DNA of 64,000 bases, from NCBI GenBank assembly GCA_025716855.1, contig JAIXMQ010000039.1, positions 234,078 to 298,077 of the forward strand. The letters run 5' to 3'. The notes under the pieces were generated by a model, which was given only the letters and a program-made list of their open reading frames with translations, was not told the DNA's origin and searched no databases. This stretch comes from Pilaira anomala (lineage: Eukaryota; Mucoromycota; Mucoromycetes; Mucorales; Mucoraceae). Below are positions 9,924-21,395 of the stretch, in pieces (position 1 is the stretch's first letter; the number at the start of each line of letters is the position of its first letter). Both the position numbers and the translations under genes were made by a program.

Positions 9924-11350
9924 GCTATCGATCAATGTCAAATTATGAGTGTATATTTATTGTTAAAGTGAACTGAAAGCTTCGAATAAATAGAGATACA
10001 AATCTAAATAAGAGATAGTATCGAAACTAAAATGTGTGCCATATGGTCAATTTCAAATAAGCACTATTTTTTTTAAAAATATATAAAATATATATTAATG
10101 TATACGTTTTTTTCGAGATATGTATAAATTTTCCCATATAATAACCCTTTCTTTTTAATTTTGCTGAAATGAAAGAAAAAAAATTCCTATCAATTTGTTT
10201 AATAAGCAAACATGAACTCTGCATCAATTATTTCCGTTTTGGTACAGGAAGGGTTTTATTATGGATGGCAATAGAGATTATTAAAACTTTGTACACCTGG
10301 TATGTATTTACTAATACCTGCCTACTACATGAAACTAATGTCATTTCTCTGTCTTGTTACTGTGTCTCTCCTGAAATATTTTTTTACGAAAACCCGTAAC
10401 TCCCTTTTAAGTACAAATATTCGATCAATTACATTACAGCCGACATACGTTAAAAAACAAAACTATTACATGTTTCACTAAATATCTATTACTTTTAAAA
10501 TGATTGGATTGAGGCTTACCGATAAAACGTTATTGCAATCTTGTTTTCACACAATATTGTTACTACTCATGAAGTTCAGCTAATAAAACCCATTGATACT
10601 TGCTACTCCAAATTATTGGGATTACTGTGTGACAATTCCGGTTGTGTACAAACAACTTCACCGATTGTTCTAAATCCAAGTACGTATGCAGTAGAATGAG
10701 CTACGTACCATACCCGCTCTATTTAAGGCTGAAAAAAATTCCAGACTTTTGTGGCCTTAAATTGTATTATGGCCTTTTTTCTGACTTGAGAAAATTAAAT
10801 AAGGCCAAAAATTTCAGAAAATTGCGACCTTAAATAGAGCGGGCACTGTATTTTCTATTATAGATATATCTGTAGATATATCGATCTTTCTTCATTAAAA
10901 TACTACGAAGCTATAACTTAAATGACGAGTATATTAATAGCACCGTTTCTTTCTTAGAGCATCGCTTTGCCCTATATACTGTATGGATAAAAATGTAATA
11001 TATATATATATATATATTCAAACCGTTTAGAATAGATACAAAAAGATAAAAAATATCTGATAAAATATATACCTGTGGTATCTCTGCCAATTTTTTATTA
11101 GATTTTGATACAAAAGGATATATTGTTATGCTAGGCAGTAGTAGACATTGACAGTGGTAAAACTTGACACTTACAGAAGCGGACATGTAACTGTTTTCCA
11201 AACGTTTTTTTCCTGACGCTAATTGGATAAAAACGAAATAGAAAGCCTTTTTTTTTTTTTAAAAAAAAAAAAAAAAAGAAAAAAGTATACTCCTTTGTTT
11301 AACAGCTTTATTTCTTTCACGAATATTGAATAGAAATTGACGAGCACGTC
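9182..11350. other. 2.2 kb divergent intergenic region
   Basis: No convincing gene is seen between the divergent SWIB and DDB1 genes. The region contains an A32 tract at 9891-9922, a MITE at 10708-10848, a (TA)n tract near 11000-11016 and facing T/A homopolymers at 11248-11275. Short open frames here are AT-biased and lack composition typical of real proteins. The promoters of SWIB and DDB1 must lie at its two ends. Confidence 0.55.
10708..10848. mobile_element. MITE, TA-flanked hairpin (~141 bp)
   Basis: Its left end (CCATACCCGCTCTATTTAAGG) and the reverse complement of its right end (CAGTGCCCGCTCTATTTAAGG) form 21 bp terminal inverted repeats with three or four mismatches, all close to the tip. 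Both ends abut TA (10706-10707 and 10849-10850). The interior is largely self-complementary (facing GGCCTTAA and TTAAGGCC-like blocks). The CAGTGCCC terminus and the TA target are typical of Tc1/mariner-derived MITEs. No coding capacity. Confidence 0.8.
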
Positions 11351-12590
11351 ATGACTTATCACAAATATGTTGTTACAGCTCAGAAGCCAACAGCTACTCA
11401 ATTTGCTGTAAAAGGCTCTTTTACCTCTCCTTATGAAACAAACCTAGTTCTAGGGTAATACTCAAACAAATAATTTAAAACGAAAGTAACTCGTTAATCC
11501 TCTATAAACAACTTTCTAGTAAAGGAACACGTATAGAAATTTACACCTTAACACCTGATGGCCTAAAGCCTACTACTGAATTTAGTATTTACGGCACCAT
11601 CATTGCCCTGAGATTATATACTCCTAAAGTAAAAAAGTTTTTCAACATCCATTATTATTTATTCACGCGTCTTTCTTCATAGGGTCGAAATAAAGCATCG
11701 CTCTTTTTAATCACGGCACGACACAAGTATTGTGTATTATCTTTTGATAGCTCACAACAAATTATAACAGAATCAAGCGGAGAGATTGGATTTCCAGGTC
11801 AACCTCGAAACGAATGTATCGATTCAAAATTAGTGATTGATCCTTCTTGTAAATACTTTGCAACTACACTCTATGAATCGACAGTAACTATCATCATGCC
11901 AGATACAAATAGAACAAAAGAACACACGACCGCACAACCTTTACGCAAAATATCGTTAAGAAACAAAGACGGTAGAAAACGTCAAACGCAAGATATGGTA
12001 TTTCAGCACCCTTACGATTATATGAATATTAGGTACACGATTGAGATCAGTTGATATATTTCTGTAAAACTAATATCATTTATTAGTCTTCCTGACAAAC
12101 AAGTGATTTCTTTAGCATTTTTACAAGATTCTTTAATAGAACCAACTCTATTGATTTTGTATGATGATCCCTTGGGACGTCGGTACCTTCAAACATTTAC
12201 TGTTAATATAAAAACTCGACAATTAATACCCGGTGATATTGTAATGGATTATTTTGAATCAGATGCCAATCTATTGATAGCGATGCCTGCTGAAATTGGT
12301 GGTGTTGTTTTAATTGCTGGAAAATTCATTCGATATCTTAAACCAAATCAACCACCTATTGCCATTGGAATTAGACCTTCAACAATTAATAGGTTAGAAT
12401 ATGCATAAATAAAAAACAAAACAAAAACTGTGTCATAAATTAACCTTTTTTTTTCTATAGCTACTCAATTATGAATCAAGATGGATCTCGTATTTTATTA
12501 GGCGATGCTGAAGGATTACTTCATTTAGTGACGCTGAGTATTATAGATAATCGTGTAGATGCATTATGTTTTATTGGATTAGGAAGTGTA

Positions 12591-12636
<46 letters not shown>

Positions 12637-15402
12637 AAAAAAAAAAGATAAATAGATCACGTTTTTAATTTTCGCCTCTAGATTTCTACACCATCATGCT
12701 TAGTATATTTGGATAACGATGTTGTATTTGTTGGATCAACTGTAGGAGACTCACAATTAGTTCATGTCCAAAGAACTGATACAACAACTGCTGAAAATGG
12801 CGAAATACTGGAAGTCATTGACGAGTTTTCTAATTTGGGACCTATCACCGATTTCTGTGTAGCAGATCTTGATAAACAAGGACAGACTCAATTGATCACT
12901 TGCTCTGGTGTATCAAAAGATAGCTCATTAAGAATTATTCGAAATGGTGTAGGCTTAAACGAATTGGCCGCTATTGAAATTAGTGGTGTCAAAGGCGTAT
13001 GGGCACTACGTCCTTCTTTTCATGATGTACATGATGATATGTTGGTAGTTTCATTTGTGAATCAAACTAGATTATTACAATTACGTGGTAATGCAATGAC
13101 ACAGCTAGATCGCCATTCTGGCATAGATTTAAATTGTAGAACGTTGGTCGCAGCCAATGTGTTTGATGATATGGTTATTCAAGTCACAGATCGCAGTGTA
13201 AGATTAATGGATGCTAGAGGTGACGGAGATTTATTAGATGATTGGGTTCCTGAAGAACGTACACAAATTACAGTAGCCAGTGTTAATCCAACACAATGTG
13301 TGATATCAATTGGTTATGGTAGATTGGTTGCTCTCGAGATTAAAGATAGAAAGTTAAACCTAATCGGGTAAACAGGTGACATATGAAATTATTTCTACGG
13401 AAGTTTTAACTTACTTGTATACTTTTAGTGTGACACAACTTCAACACGAAATTTCATGTATAGATATCAGCCCCATAGATGCTGACAATCCAATTCAATC
13501 GACAGTTGTGGCTGTTGGAATGTGGCAAAATGTAGGCGTATGTTTACTTGCGCTACCTAGCCTTCAATTGATAGCAGAAGAAACACTTGCTGGTACAGTC
13601 ATGCCACGTTCAATTTTGATGGCCAAATTTGAAAATATTTGCTATCTTCTCGTTGCATTGGGTGATGGGCAATTCTACAACTTTAAACTAGATACAAAAT
13701 TAGGTGAATTATCTGATAAAAAGAGATCATTTTTAGGGAAACTACCGATTCATTTAGGCACATTCACCTCAAACGGTACAACACATGTATTTGCTGCTTC
13801 TGATAAACCTAGCGTCATTCACAGTCGAAACAAAAAACTCATTTATTCAAATGTTAATTTGAAGGAAGTACGTTGTGTTACTTCATTTAATAGCTTATCT
13901 TTCCCTGATGCTGTAGCTTTAACTACCAAAGACGGCTTAGTCATTGGACAAATGGAGGAAATTCAGAAACTTCATATCACCAAAATACCAACCATTGATA
14001 CACCCCGACGTATTACATACCAAGAAACATCTCGCTCATTCGGTGTTGTAACGGAGAGAATCACGTCAGAGCCTTATAATGCTTCTACAACCACAGGTGG
14101 TTTTGAAGTATTGGATGACCAATCTTTTAAAGGTAAACTCCAATGTAATTTACAAAATATAACAATACTGATATTATTTTAGTACTTGATAGAGTTTATT
14201 TTAAACAGTTTGAAAGACCTCTTGCTACCACTTCTATGACATTTGAGAATGATAATAACGAGTACTTTATTGTCGCAACAGGAAAAGACACGGACGAATA
14301 TGAGAATAATAGTGTTGGAAGAATCCTAGTACTTCAAGTAACTTTACAGCGCAGATTAAGACTAGTATCTCAAATTAAAACAAATGGTATGGTCGATTGT
14401 TTGAGATCTTTTAATGGAAAGTTATTAGCAAGTGTGCGAGGAATGGTAATGTTGAGAATTATTTTGATTAATAACCATACTAAGAAAATAAAAAGGTCCA
14501 TGTTTATAGATGGGAATTACAAATAGGAAGAGGAACTCTCGTATCAATTTGTTCCAAGAGACTACCTTCAATTACCGAGTCTATCACAACTTACAAAGAT
14601 TTAATTATTACTGGTGATATGGCATATTCTGTTGTTGCATTACGATATGATGCAAAAACTGAAACTTTAATTGAAGTGGCGGCACATGAACGGTTAAAAG
14701 AAGTTCTTGCTGTAGAGGCGTCTGACGAAAACCTATATATTGCAGCCGAAAGAGATGGTCATTTATTTGTTGTAGAAAAATGTAATGAAGACAGCGTGAA
14801 CGATGAACCACTATTAGAAACCGTTAGTGTATGGCATCTAGGCGATGTCATCCGCAAATTTAGATTTGGTAGGCGATTTTGTTGTATATCCAGCTCATGC
14901 TCAAGTATGAACTAACTTGTATTTCTATTAGGCTCTTTGGGAATGAATAATGCGGACCCTGATGGAAAACCTGAAGCACCTGCGCTTATATTCGCTACAG
15001 CAAGTGGCGCTATTGGATTAATTGCAGATTTGACCCCTAGTCGATTTAAACTTTTAGATCAAATGCAATACAACATGACTAGGATCGTGAAAAGTATAGG
15101 CGATCTCAGTCATACCGAGTGAGTTTGTTATACATTTGCTTTATATATATATATATATATAATAATAATAATACTGACATCTATTGATGGGCTTATTTTC
15201 TAGTTGGAGAAGTGTTTCTATCATGGATAGAAAAGAGGAAGCTGTCAATTTCATTGATGGAGACTTAATTGAAAGCTTTCTGGATCTAACACCACAACAA
15301 ATGCAAGAGGTAGTAGATGGTCTTCATGGAGGCCGCAAACTTGATAAATCTGTGGAAGATCTTTGTAAAGTAGTCGAAGAGTTAATGAGCGCTCATCCTT
15401 AA
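11351..15402 (+). CDS. DDB1: DNA damage-binding protein 1 (DDB1)
   Basis: DDB1 is the large triple beta-propeller adaptor of CUL4 ubiquitin ligases, acting in nucleotide excision repair and chromatin ubiquitination. Eleven exons (11351-11454, 11520-11628, 11683-12032, 12087-12392, 12461-12587, 12682-13367, 13429-14132, 14183-14445, 14496-14868, 14932-15118, 15204-15402) sum to 1,136 codons, 1,135 aa, almost exactly the human length. Diagnostic segments are YVVTAQKPTA at the N terminus, LDNDVVFVGSTVGDSQLV, NLGPITDFCVADL, QLITCSGVSKDSSLRIIRNG, and NFIDGDLIESFLDLTPQQMQEVV near the C terminus. All splice junctions keep frame. A long T tract fills the fifth intron. Very confident in both identity and structure. 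Confidence 0.96.
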
Positions 15403-15524
15403 AGCGTAATAATACTGATATTAAAAAATAATGTTTTTGTAAATAAATCATACACCACTTAAATAATAGTAATCTCTATAAACATACATACTTATTAGTA
15501 GACATGTTGACATCACTATAATCT

Positions 15525-15830
15525 GATATATTTGGCCATTTATATCATTGTCATCAAATTCGCTTGAAAACACACTTTGGTTTTTGTAGACCTAGAGAAG
15601 CTTATGTTAAGTTTGAAAGGAATCTGGGTGGTACTTGGGATAGTGGAAGCTATGGATATCCTTCTTGCTGATTTTATTGTGCGTTAGATATAGAACAATT
15701 AAAGGATCATATCGTTAGAGAGCATGATATTAGTCTTAAAATTACAGCAGACGATGCAATGGATGTGAATAAAGAAGTTGCTGTAAAGGAGGAGGAAGAA
15801 GTTTCTGTATTGGAGGGACAAGAAATTTAA
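15525..15830 (+). pseudogene. broken tandem copy of the 16049 zinc-finger-like gene
   Basis: From 15588 the frame reads RPREAYVKFERNLGGTWD..., clearly matching the neighbouring gene's RPDEEHFKFERILNGTWD. It then hits an in-frame TGA where the intact copy has TGG (PSCW) and continues with matching LDIEQLKDHIVREHD and an acidic tail to a TAA. Weaker nucleotide similarity to the CYICGNSY region starts near 15525, with the piece between deleted. There is no start codon and there is an internal stop, so this is a decayed duplicate. Confidence 0.8.
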
Positions 15831-16048
15831 TTCATACAGGCTTCAAGAAACTTTTTACTATAATGAATAAGCAACACATTATTGTTTATAATGCATCAAC
15901 AACCTTTATATCATTAGGTCATAAAAATTGATTTATCAATTTTAGACAAAACGAGCAGTAAAAAACCAAAAAAAAAAAGTGATTAAACTTTCATCGTTTC
16001 TTTTTCTTTCCTTCTTTCCTTTTTTTTTTTATTAAAACAAGTTCAAAC

Positions 16049-16606
16049 ATGGTAAATAGTAGAGAAAAGCTTGTAGTAAATATTGTTTATCCTTGTTATA
16101 TATGTGGTAATTCATATCGGTTCGCAAGACAAATGATTGACCATATATCCAATGTACATGGCTATATCTTGGAACCACGTCCCCGAAGTTATGGTAGACC
16201 TGATGAAGAACACTTTAAGTTTGAAAGGATCTTGAATGGCACATGGGATATTCAACACTATGGCTGTCCTTCTTGTTGGTTCCATTGTTCTTTGGATATT
16301 GAAGAATTAATGGCTCATATCTTGGGAGAGCATGATCCTGCTTTAATGGCTGATTTTGTTCATCCTGTAGATGAAGAAGATGACTATGAACTTGTGGCTT
16401 CAGACGGTGATGAATATGTAAACGCTAGTGATGAAGAAGAAGAAGCTGAAGCGAAGGCGGAAGAGGAAGAAGAAGAAGAAGAGGAGTTTCATGAAGTGGA
16501 GGAACAAGATGCAGCAAATGATGATGTCTCACAAACTGAAATCAAACAGGAAATCTTGTCAAACTTAGATACGCTTAATGGTATCTTTAAGAAAATGTTT
16601 CAATAG
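16049..16606 (+). CDS. zinc-finger-like protein with acidic tail (185 aa)
   Basis: Single exon. Residues ~12-34 read CYICGNSYRFARQMIDHISNVH, a C2H2-like finger (C-x2-C-x12-H-x4-H). A second Cys/His cluster is at ~72-95 (CPSCWFHCSLDIEELMAHILGEH). The C-terminal third is very acidic with long Glu runs, and ends in a short helix-prone segment. No catalytic motif is visible. A nuclear or nucleic-acid-binding role is possible from the fingers but is inference. The upstream tandem copy shows this family duplicated locally. The start ATG follows a pyrimidine-rich leader and is the only one before the first finger. Confidence 0.75.
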   Translation: MVNSREKLVVNIVYPCYICGNSYRFARQMIDHISNVHGYILEPRPRSYGRPDEEHFKFERILNGTWDIQHYGCPSCWFHCSLDIEELMAHILGEHDPALMADFVHPVDEEDDYELVASDGDEYVNASDEEEEAEAKAEEEEEEEEEFHEVEEQDAANDDVSQTEIKQEILSNLDTLNGIFKKMFQ

Positions 16607-17061
16607 TTAATAAAAATAAAGCACATATTGTCTACAATACATCAAGTTTCTTTTTTGTTTATCTCTGGCTTAATTAGATCATCTAGTTTGTTTTTCGAAA
16701 TCGGAGTAGTAAAACTGCAAAAACAAAAGTTGCATAGTAATTTTTAGGGACACAAGTAAACGTTGGTTAAATAACAAGATTAGACTTGCAAGTTCTGAAG
16801 GAGCTGATAATGATATATTTGGCTGTGAAATAAGGCGTTATTCACTATTTGAATAGCTTGGGTTTAAACCGTAATGTAATGATAGCTTCAAAAAAGGTTC
16901 ATTTATACTGACAATTATCCAGTAATTCTGGTTACTGTCAGGAATTAGTTTTTATTATAAAAATTGTTTTCTACTTTTGAAAATAAGGAGTTTTAGGTCT
17001 GTGCAGAGCATGAGTGCCCATCCTAAACACAAACTGAAGAAGAGTTTACCCCAAACTAAAA

Positions 17062-17092
<31 letters not shown>

Positions 17093-17683
17093 TGTTGTAT
17101 TCTCAGCAAACTTCTTAAATTGCAGATAATAAGTATAACATCTTTGTTCATTTAGTTTTTTTTTTTTTTTTTTTTTTTTTGGCAATGCTCCTCGAAAAAT
17201 AAGTATAATTATTGATTAACAATCTCTTTTTGATAGGTATCTATTCCGTATAAGTACAAAATAAAAACTTCAATCGAAATCCTTCTATGGGTAACTTTAT
17301 TTGATGCATGTGGTTGTACAATGTACGCACATTGAATCCAAAAAGGTTAGAATTCGCTCAACGTTTTTTATTCTTTTCCAGAAAATGGGCTTTTCATGAT
17401 AAATTTTACTTTTTATATAAGCGACATTTATCTTTTACAAGATAGCATCTCAATAATAAAAAAAATACAGAGTCTTTTATTTCTTTTCAAAACGTCTCTA
17501 GACAGTAGAATGGTATTTGTTTTGCTAGCAATAACATACTTTGTTGATTGTTTGGAATGTCTTCAACAATAAGGCCGTCACGGTTTGTGGATGCTTCGTT
17601 TCCCATTATGGTATTTCTTCAAGGGCATTACATTTTTCCTTCTTTTTTTTTTCTGTCTTTTTTGTTATTTAATCTAGAAAGAA
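16607..17683. other. intergenic, homopolymer-rich
   Basis: About 1.1 kb with no supported gene. It contains an A-tract at 17059-17085 and a T-tract at 17157-17180 about 70 bases apart. Open frames here read mainly poly-Lys or poly-Phe and were discarded. The 3' end of the zinc-finger-like gene and the promoter of the PMT gene bound it. Confidence 0.5.
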
Positions 17684-20600
17684 ATGACGTTGGATAATAT
17701 ACCTCTATCCTACTCTAATCCGCCGGAGAGAGTAGATTCTTTGTATAATAGACACTTGGACCATGTGCCTGTTTCAATCGAAGATAACGCTTACACTACT
17801 GGATTAACTAAAACAACAGACAACTTTCGTAATAGAAACAAGCATTTAAAAAGTTTAGACATTGATGGTTACGATAGCTCTGATATTGACCTGTTTGACT
17901 CCAAATCTAACAAATTCCGCCAAAAGAAAGAAGAACAAAGAAGAGCCTCTCTCAAAAAAGATTGGTATATTGTTTTGGCCTTAACTATTTGGGCTGCATA
18001 TATTCGTTTATACAAAATATCACAACCACCTTCTGTTGTATTTGATGTAAAGTGGACAAAGTATTCTTTATTTTAAATAAGTGACATTTATTTACTTACT
18101 TTTTAATGATAGGAAGTTCATTTTGGTGGATTTGCAACAAAATATATCAAGACACGTTTCTTTATGGATGTGCATCCACCTGTAAGAAGATAATTGATAT
18201 ATTTTCAATACTCAAAATTTACTAATATTTTATAATTGTAGTTGGCAAAAATGTTAATTGCACTTATAGGTAAATTAGCTGGCTTAGATGGATTTGATTT
18301 TAAGGATATTGGAAAGTAAGTTTTTTTTTTTTTTTTTTTTTAAAAAAAAAAGGATTCACATGGTATTTCGAAGTTGAGAATTAATCAACAAAATAAACGA
18401 TAGAGATTATCTTGAAGAAAATGTGCCATATGTAATTATGCGAGTATTTTGTGGTATTACAGGCTTATTGGTTGTACCAACAGCTTACCTTACAATACGT
18501 GGTGCTGGTCATTCAATTGCTGCTGGTTTAGTTGCTGCATTCATGGTTTGCTATGGTAAGTCGTTGTTATACGTGTATACGTACATGTCTATTTACTAAC
18601 AAATAAAATAGAAAATGGTTTAATTGCCAATAATAGGTTGATCTTATTAGATCCACCACTTTTATTTTTTACTGCTGCTACAGCTCTTATGTGGATTAAC
18701 TTTCATAATCAAAAACGAAAGTAAGTGTAAAAGAAAAGTGAAAAAAAAAAAAAAAATCAGTTCAGATTATTAAAAAAATAAATAAATTAGGCCCTTCCAG
18801 TTTTGGTGGTATGTGTGGCTCGCTATGACTGGCCTTGGATTAGGTTTGACTGTAAGTTGTAAATGGGTTGGTTTGTTTACGATTGCTACTATTGGTAGTT
18901 CAACGATAAAGGGTTTATGGGAACTTTGGGGAAATACTCGTATTCCTACCAGTGTCTTTTTAAGACATTTTGGTGCTCGCGCTATGTGTTTAATTGTATT
19001 GCCAGTTGCTGTATACCTTTTAATGTTTAGAATTCATTTTCATATATTGCCAAACAGTGGAGAAGGTGATGGATTTATGTCCCCTGAATTTCAACAAACA
19101 CTTGATGGTCACACCTCTATCAACGCACCCATTGGTAAAAAAAAAAAATACATAAATGATTACACTTCATGAATATAATTCTAACCAAAAAAAAAAAAAA
19201 AAAGATATTGCTTATGGTTCCAAGGTTTTTATTAGACATATTGCAACAAGAGGTGGATATCTTCATTCTCATCCTCATTATTATCCCGCTGGTAGTAAAC
19301 GTAAGTTTAGTATATCAATGATTTAAATTGGAAAAAAGAAATGGTGTCTGATCATAGCAATATAACCTATAGAACAACAAGTTACTCTGTATCCCCACCG
19401 CGATGACAATAACTGGTGGACTATTACCAAAATGGATAATTCGAATGCTACGGAAATTGAATTTATTAAAAATGGTGATATTATTACTTTCAAACATGCT
19501 AATTCTAATAAGCGTTTACATTCTCATGATATTCGACCACCAATGACAGATATTGAATATCATAATGAAGTGAGGTAAAGTAGAAGTAAGAGCTTATATG
19601 CATATTATAGAAACTGATCATTTTATAATATATATATATATAGTGCTTATGGTTTTGATGATTTTAATGGTGATGCCAATGATCATTGGAGAGTAGAAAT
19701 TGTTGAAGGAGAAAAATCAGATAGTTTATCCAAAGAGCGTCTTCGCACAATTCATACAAAGTTTCGCCTTATTCATGTCATGTCAGGATGTGCTCTCTTT
19801 TCCCACTCAGTAAAGTTACCAGAATGGGGCTTTGAACAGCAAGAGGTCACATGTATCAAAGGTGGCAAAATTCCAAAGACAGTTTGGTATATTGAATCTA
19901 CGGAGAATGCGCTCTGTAAGTTATAATTATCGTGCGAATATCATTTATTTCCTTTTACTAACATAATTATAGTACCATCTGACGCTGAGAGAGTAACTTA
20001 CAAGAAATTAGGTTTCTTCAAAAAGTTTCTTGAATTAAATAAGGTCATGTGGGATACTAATAGTGGATTAACATCTTCTCATCCCTATGATTCAAGACCA
20101 GAGGTAAAATATAGTTAAATGGTAAAAAATTAACATAAAAAATTGTGTAACTCAATTTTTATTTTATTTTTGTTAGTCTTGGCCGCTTCTTCGTCGGGGT
20201 ATTAACTTTTGGTCAAAGGATAAACTTCACCTTTATTTATTGGGAAATCCTCTTATTTATTGGTTCACGTTTATATCTGTTCTCGTTTGCGTTATTCTTA
20301 AGTCAGTATTTGTTGTATTGGAAAAGAGGGGAATACAAAAGGATTTTGGAGGTAAAATTTTAGTAGATCCTTATTTATTTATTTAACCTTAAACGCACTG
20401 ACACAAAAACTTTTTTTTTTTTTTTAGATTTGAGGCAATTTTATGATGAATCAGCAGGTTTTTTCCTAGTTGGATGGTTCTTCCATTACTTCCCCTTTTT
20501 CTTGATGGGTCGACAACTGTTTTTGCACCACTATATGCCAGCCTTATACTTTTCGATATTATTGTCTAGTGTAGGCTTCGATCTTTTGACGATCCGCTTA

Positions 20601-20767
20601 GCAAATCGTAAAAGATTGGTAGCTGCAGGTTTATTTATTTTTTCTGTCATTTATGTCTATCGCGCATTTATTCCAATTACGTATGGTGAACCATGGACTC
20701 AAAGTCTCTGTGAAAAGGCGAAGTGGAGAAGTACGTGGGACTTTGATTGTGCTCAGTAAGTACATAA

Positions 20768-20834
<67 letters not shown>

Positions 20835-21095
20835 TTCCTTTTTTTATATATATGTGAAACTTACCTTAAAAATAGATATCACCATGATATTGAAAGTTAT
20901 AAAATTCAAAAACCACTCTTTGTTGATGGTATTGATAAAGTGAAAGATGTATTCAGTTCACTTATTGGAAATCATCAACAAGCTGCTGAAGTAGCTGGTG
21001 GTGTAAACATTGTCTCTGATGGAATCAAACCTATATTAGATGACTCTTCCTTAAATAACAATGTTGAAGCAACTCAAATTACTGGAACACAATAA
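17684..21095 (+). CDS. dolichyl-phosphate-mannose protein mannosyltransferase (PMT family)
   Basis: PMTs transfer mannose from dolichol-phosphate-mannose to Ser/Thr of proteins in the ER. Thirteen exons (first 17684-18046, last 20876-21095) sum to 845 codons, 844 aa, in frame. After a ~95-residue cytosolic N terminus comes the first luminal loop with the signature VVFDEVHFGGFATKYIK (the DE pair is catalytic in this family) and FFMDVHPPLAKM. Membrane helices follow, then LLDPPLLFF. Around residues 370-570 lies a MIR-repeat region (GSKVFIRH, LHSHPHYYPAGS, VTLYPHRDDNNWW). A second membrane block includes FLMGRQLFLHHYMPALYF. The loop signature looks closer to Pmt1/Pmt4 than Pmt2, but I cannot settle the subfamily by eye. 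The twelfth intron carries a 62-base T run. Confidence 0.92.
20771..20832 (+). repeat. T62 homopolymer in the last PMT intron
   Basis: An unbroken run of 62 thymines directly after the donor region of the intron between exons 12 and 13. Homopolymers of 20-35 are common in this window; this is the longest. Its exact length is likely unstable in the genome and uncertain in sequencing. Confidence 0.9.
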
Positions 21096-21395
21096 AAATA
21101 AATCTGTACGCTCCAATGTGATGGACAAAAAAAAAAAAAAAAAAAACTGTGCAACACTTAATAAACCGATCTTCTTGATTCTAAATTGTGAGAAGAGCAT
21201 ATGTTTCTTTTTAAATATTTTTATTCCCCACTTCAATCTTTTCTTTCCTCTTTTCTTTTCTTTCCTTCTTTATACATACGTTTATTTCTTTTTTTTTTTT
21301 TTTTTTTTTCCTTACAAAAAATATACAAAAAAAATAAATAGATATTTATACATTCCTTTCATTAAAACAATCATAATTTATTACGACATTTCAAA

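Noticed and set aside
10027..10833. several short frames between SWIB and DDB1
   Set aside because: AT-driven composition, no motif, and one overlaps the MITE hairpin.
20653..20943. poly-Phe frame over the T62 tract
   Set aside because: Created by the homopolymer inside a PMT intron.
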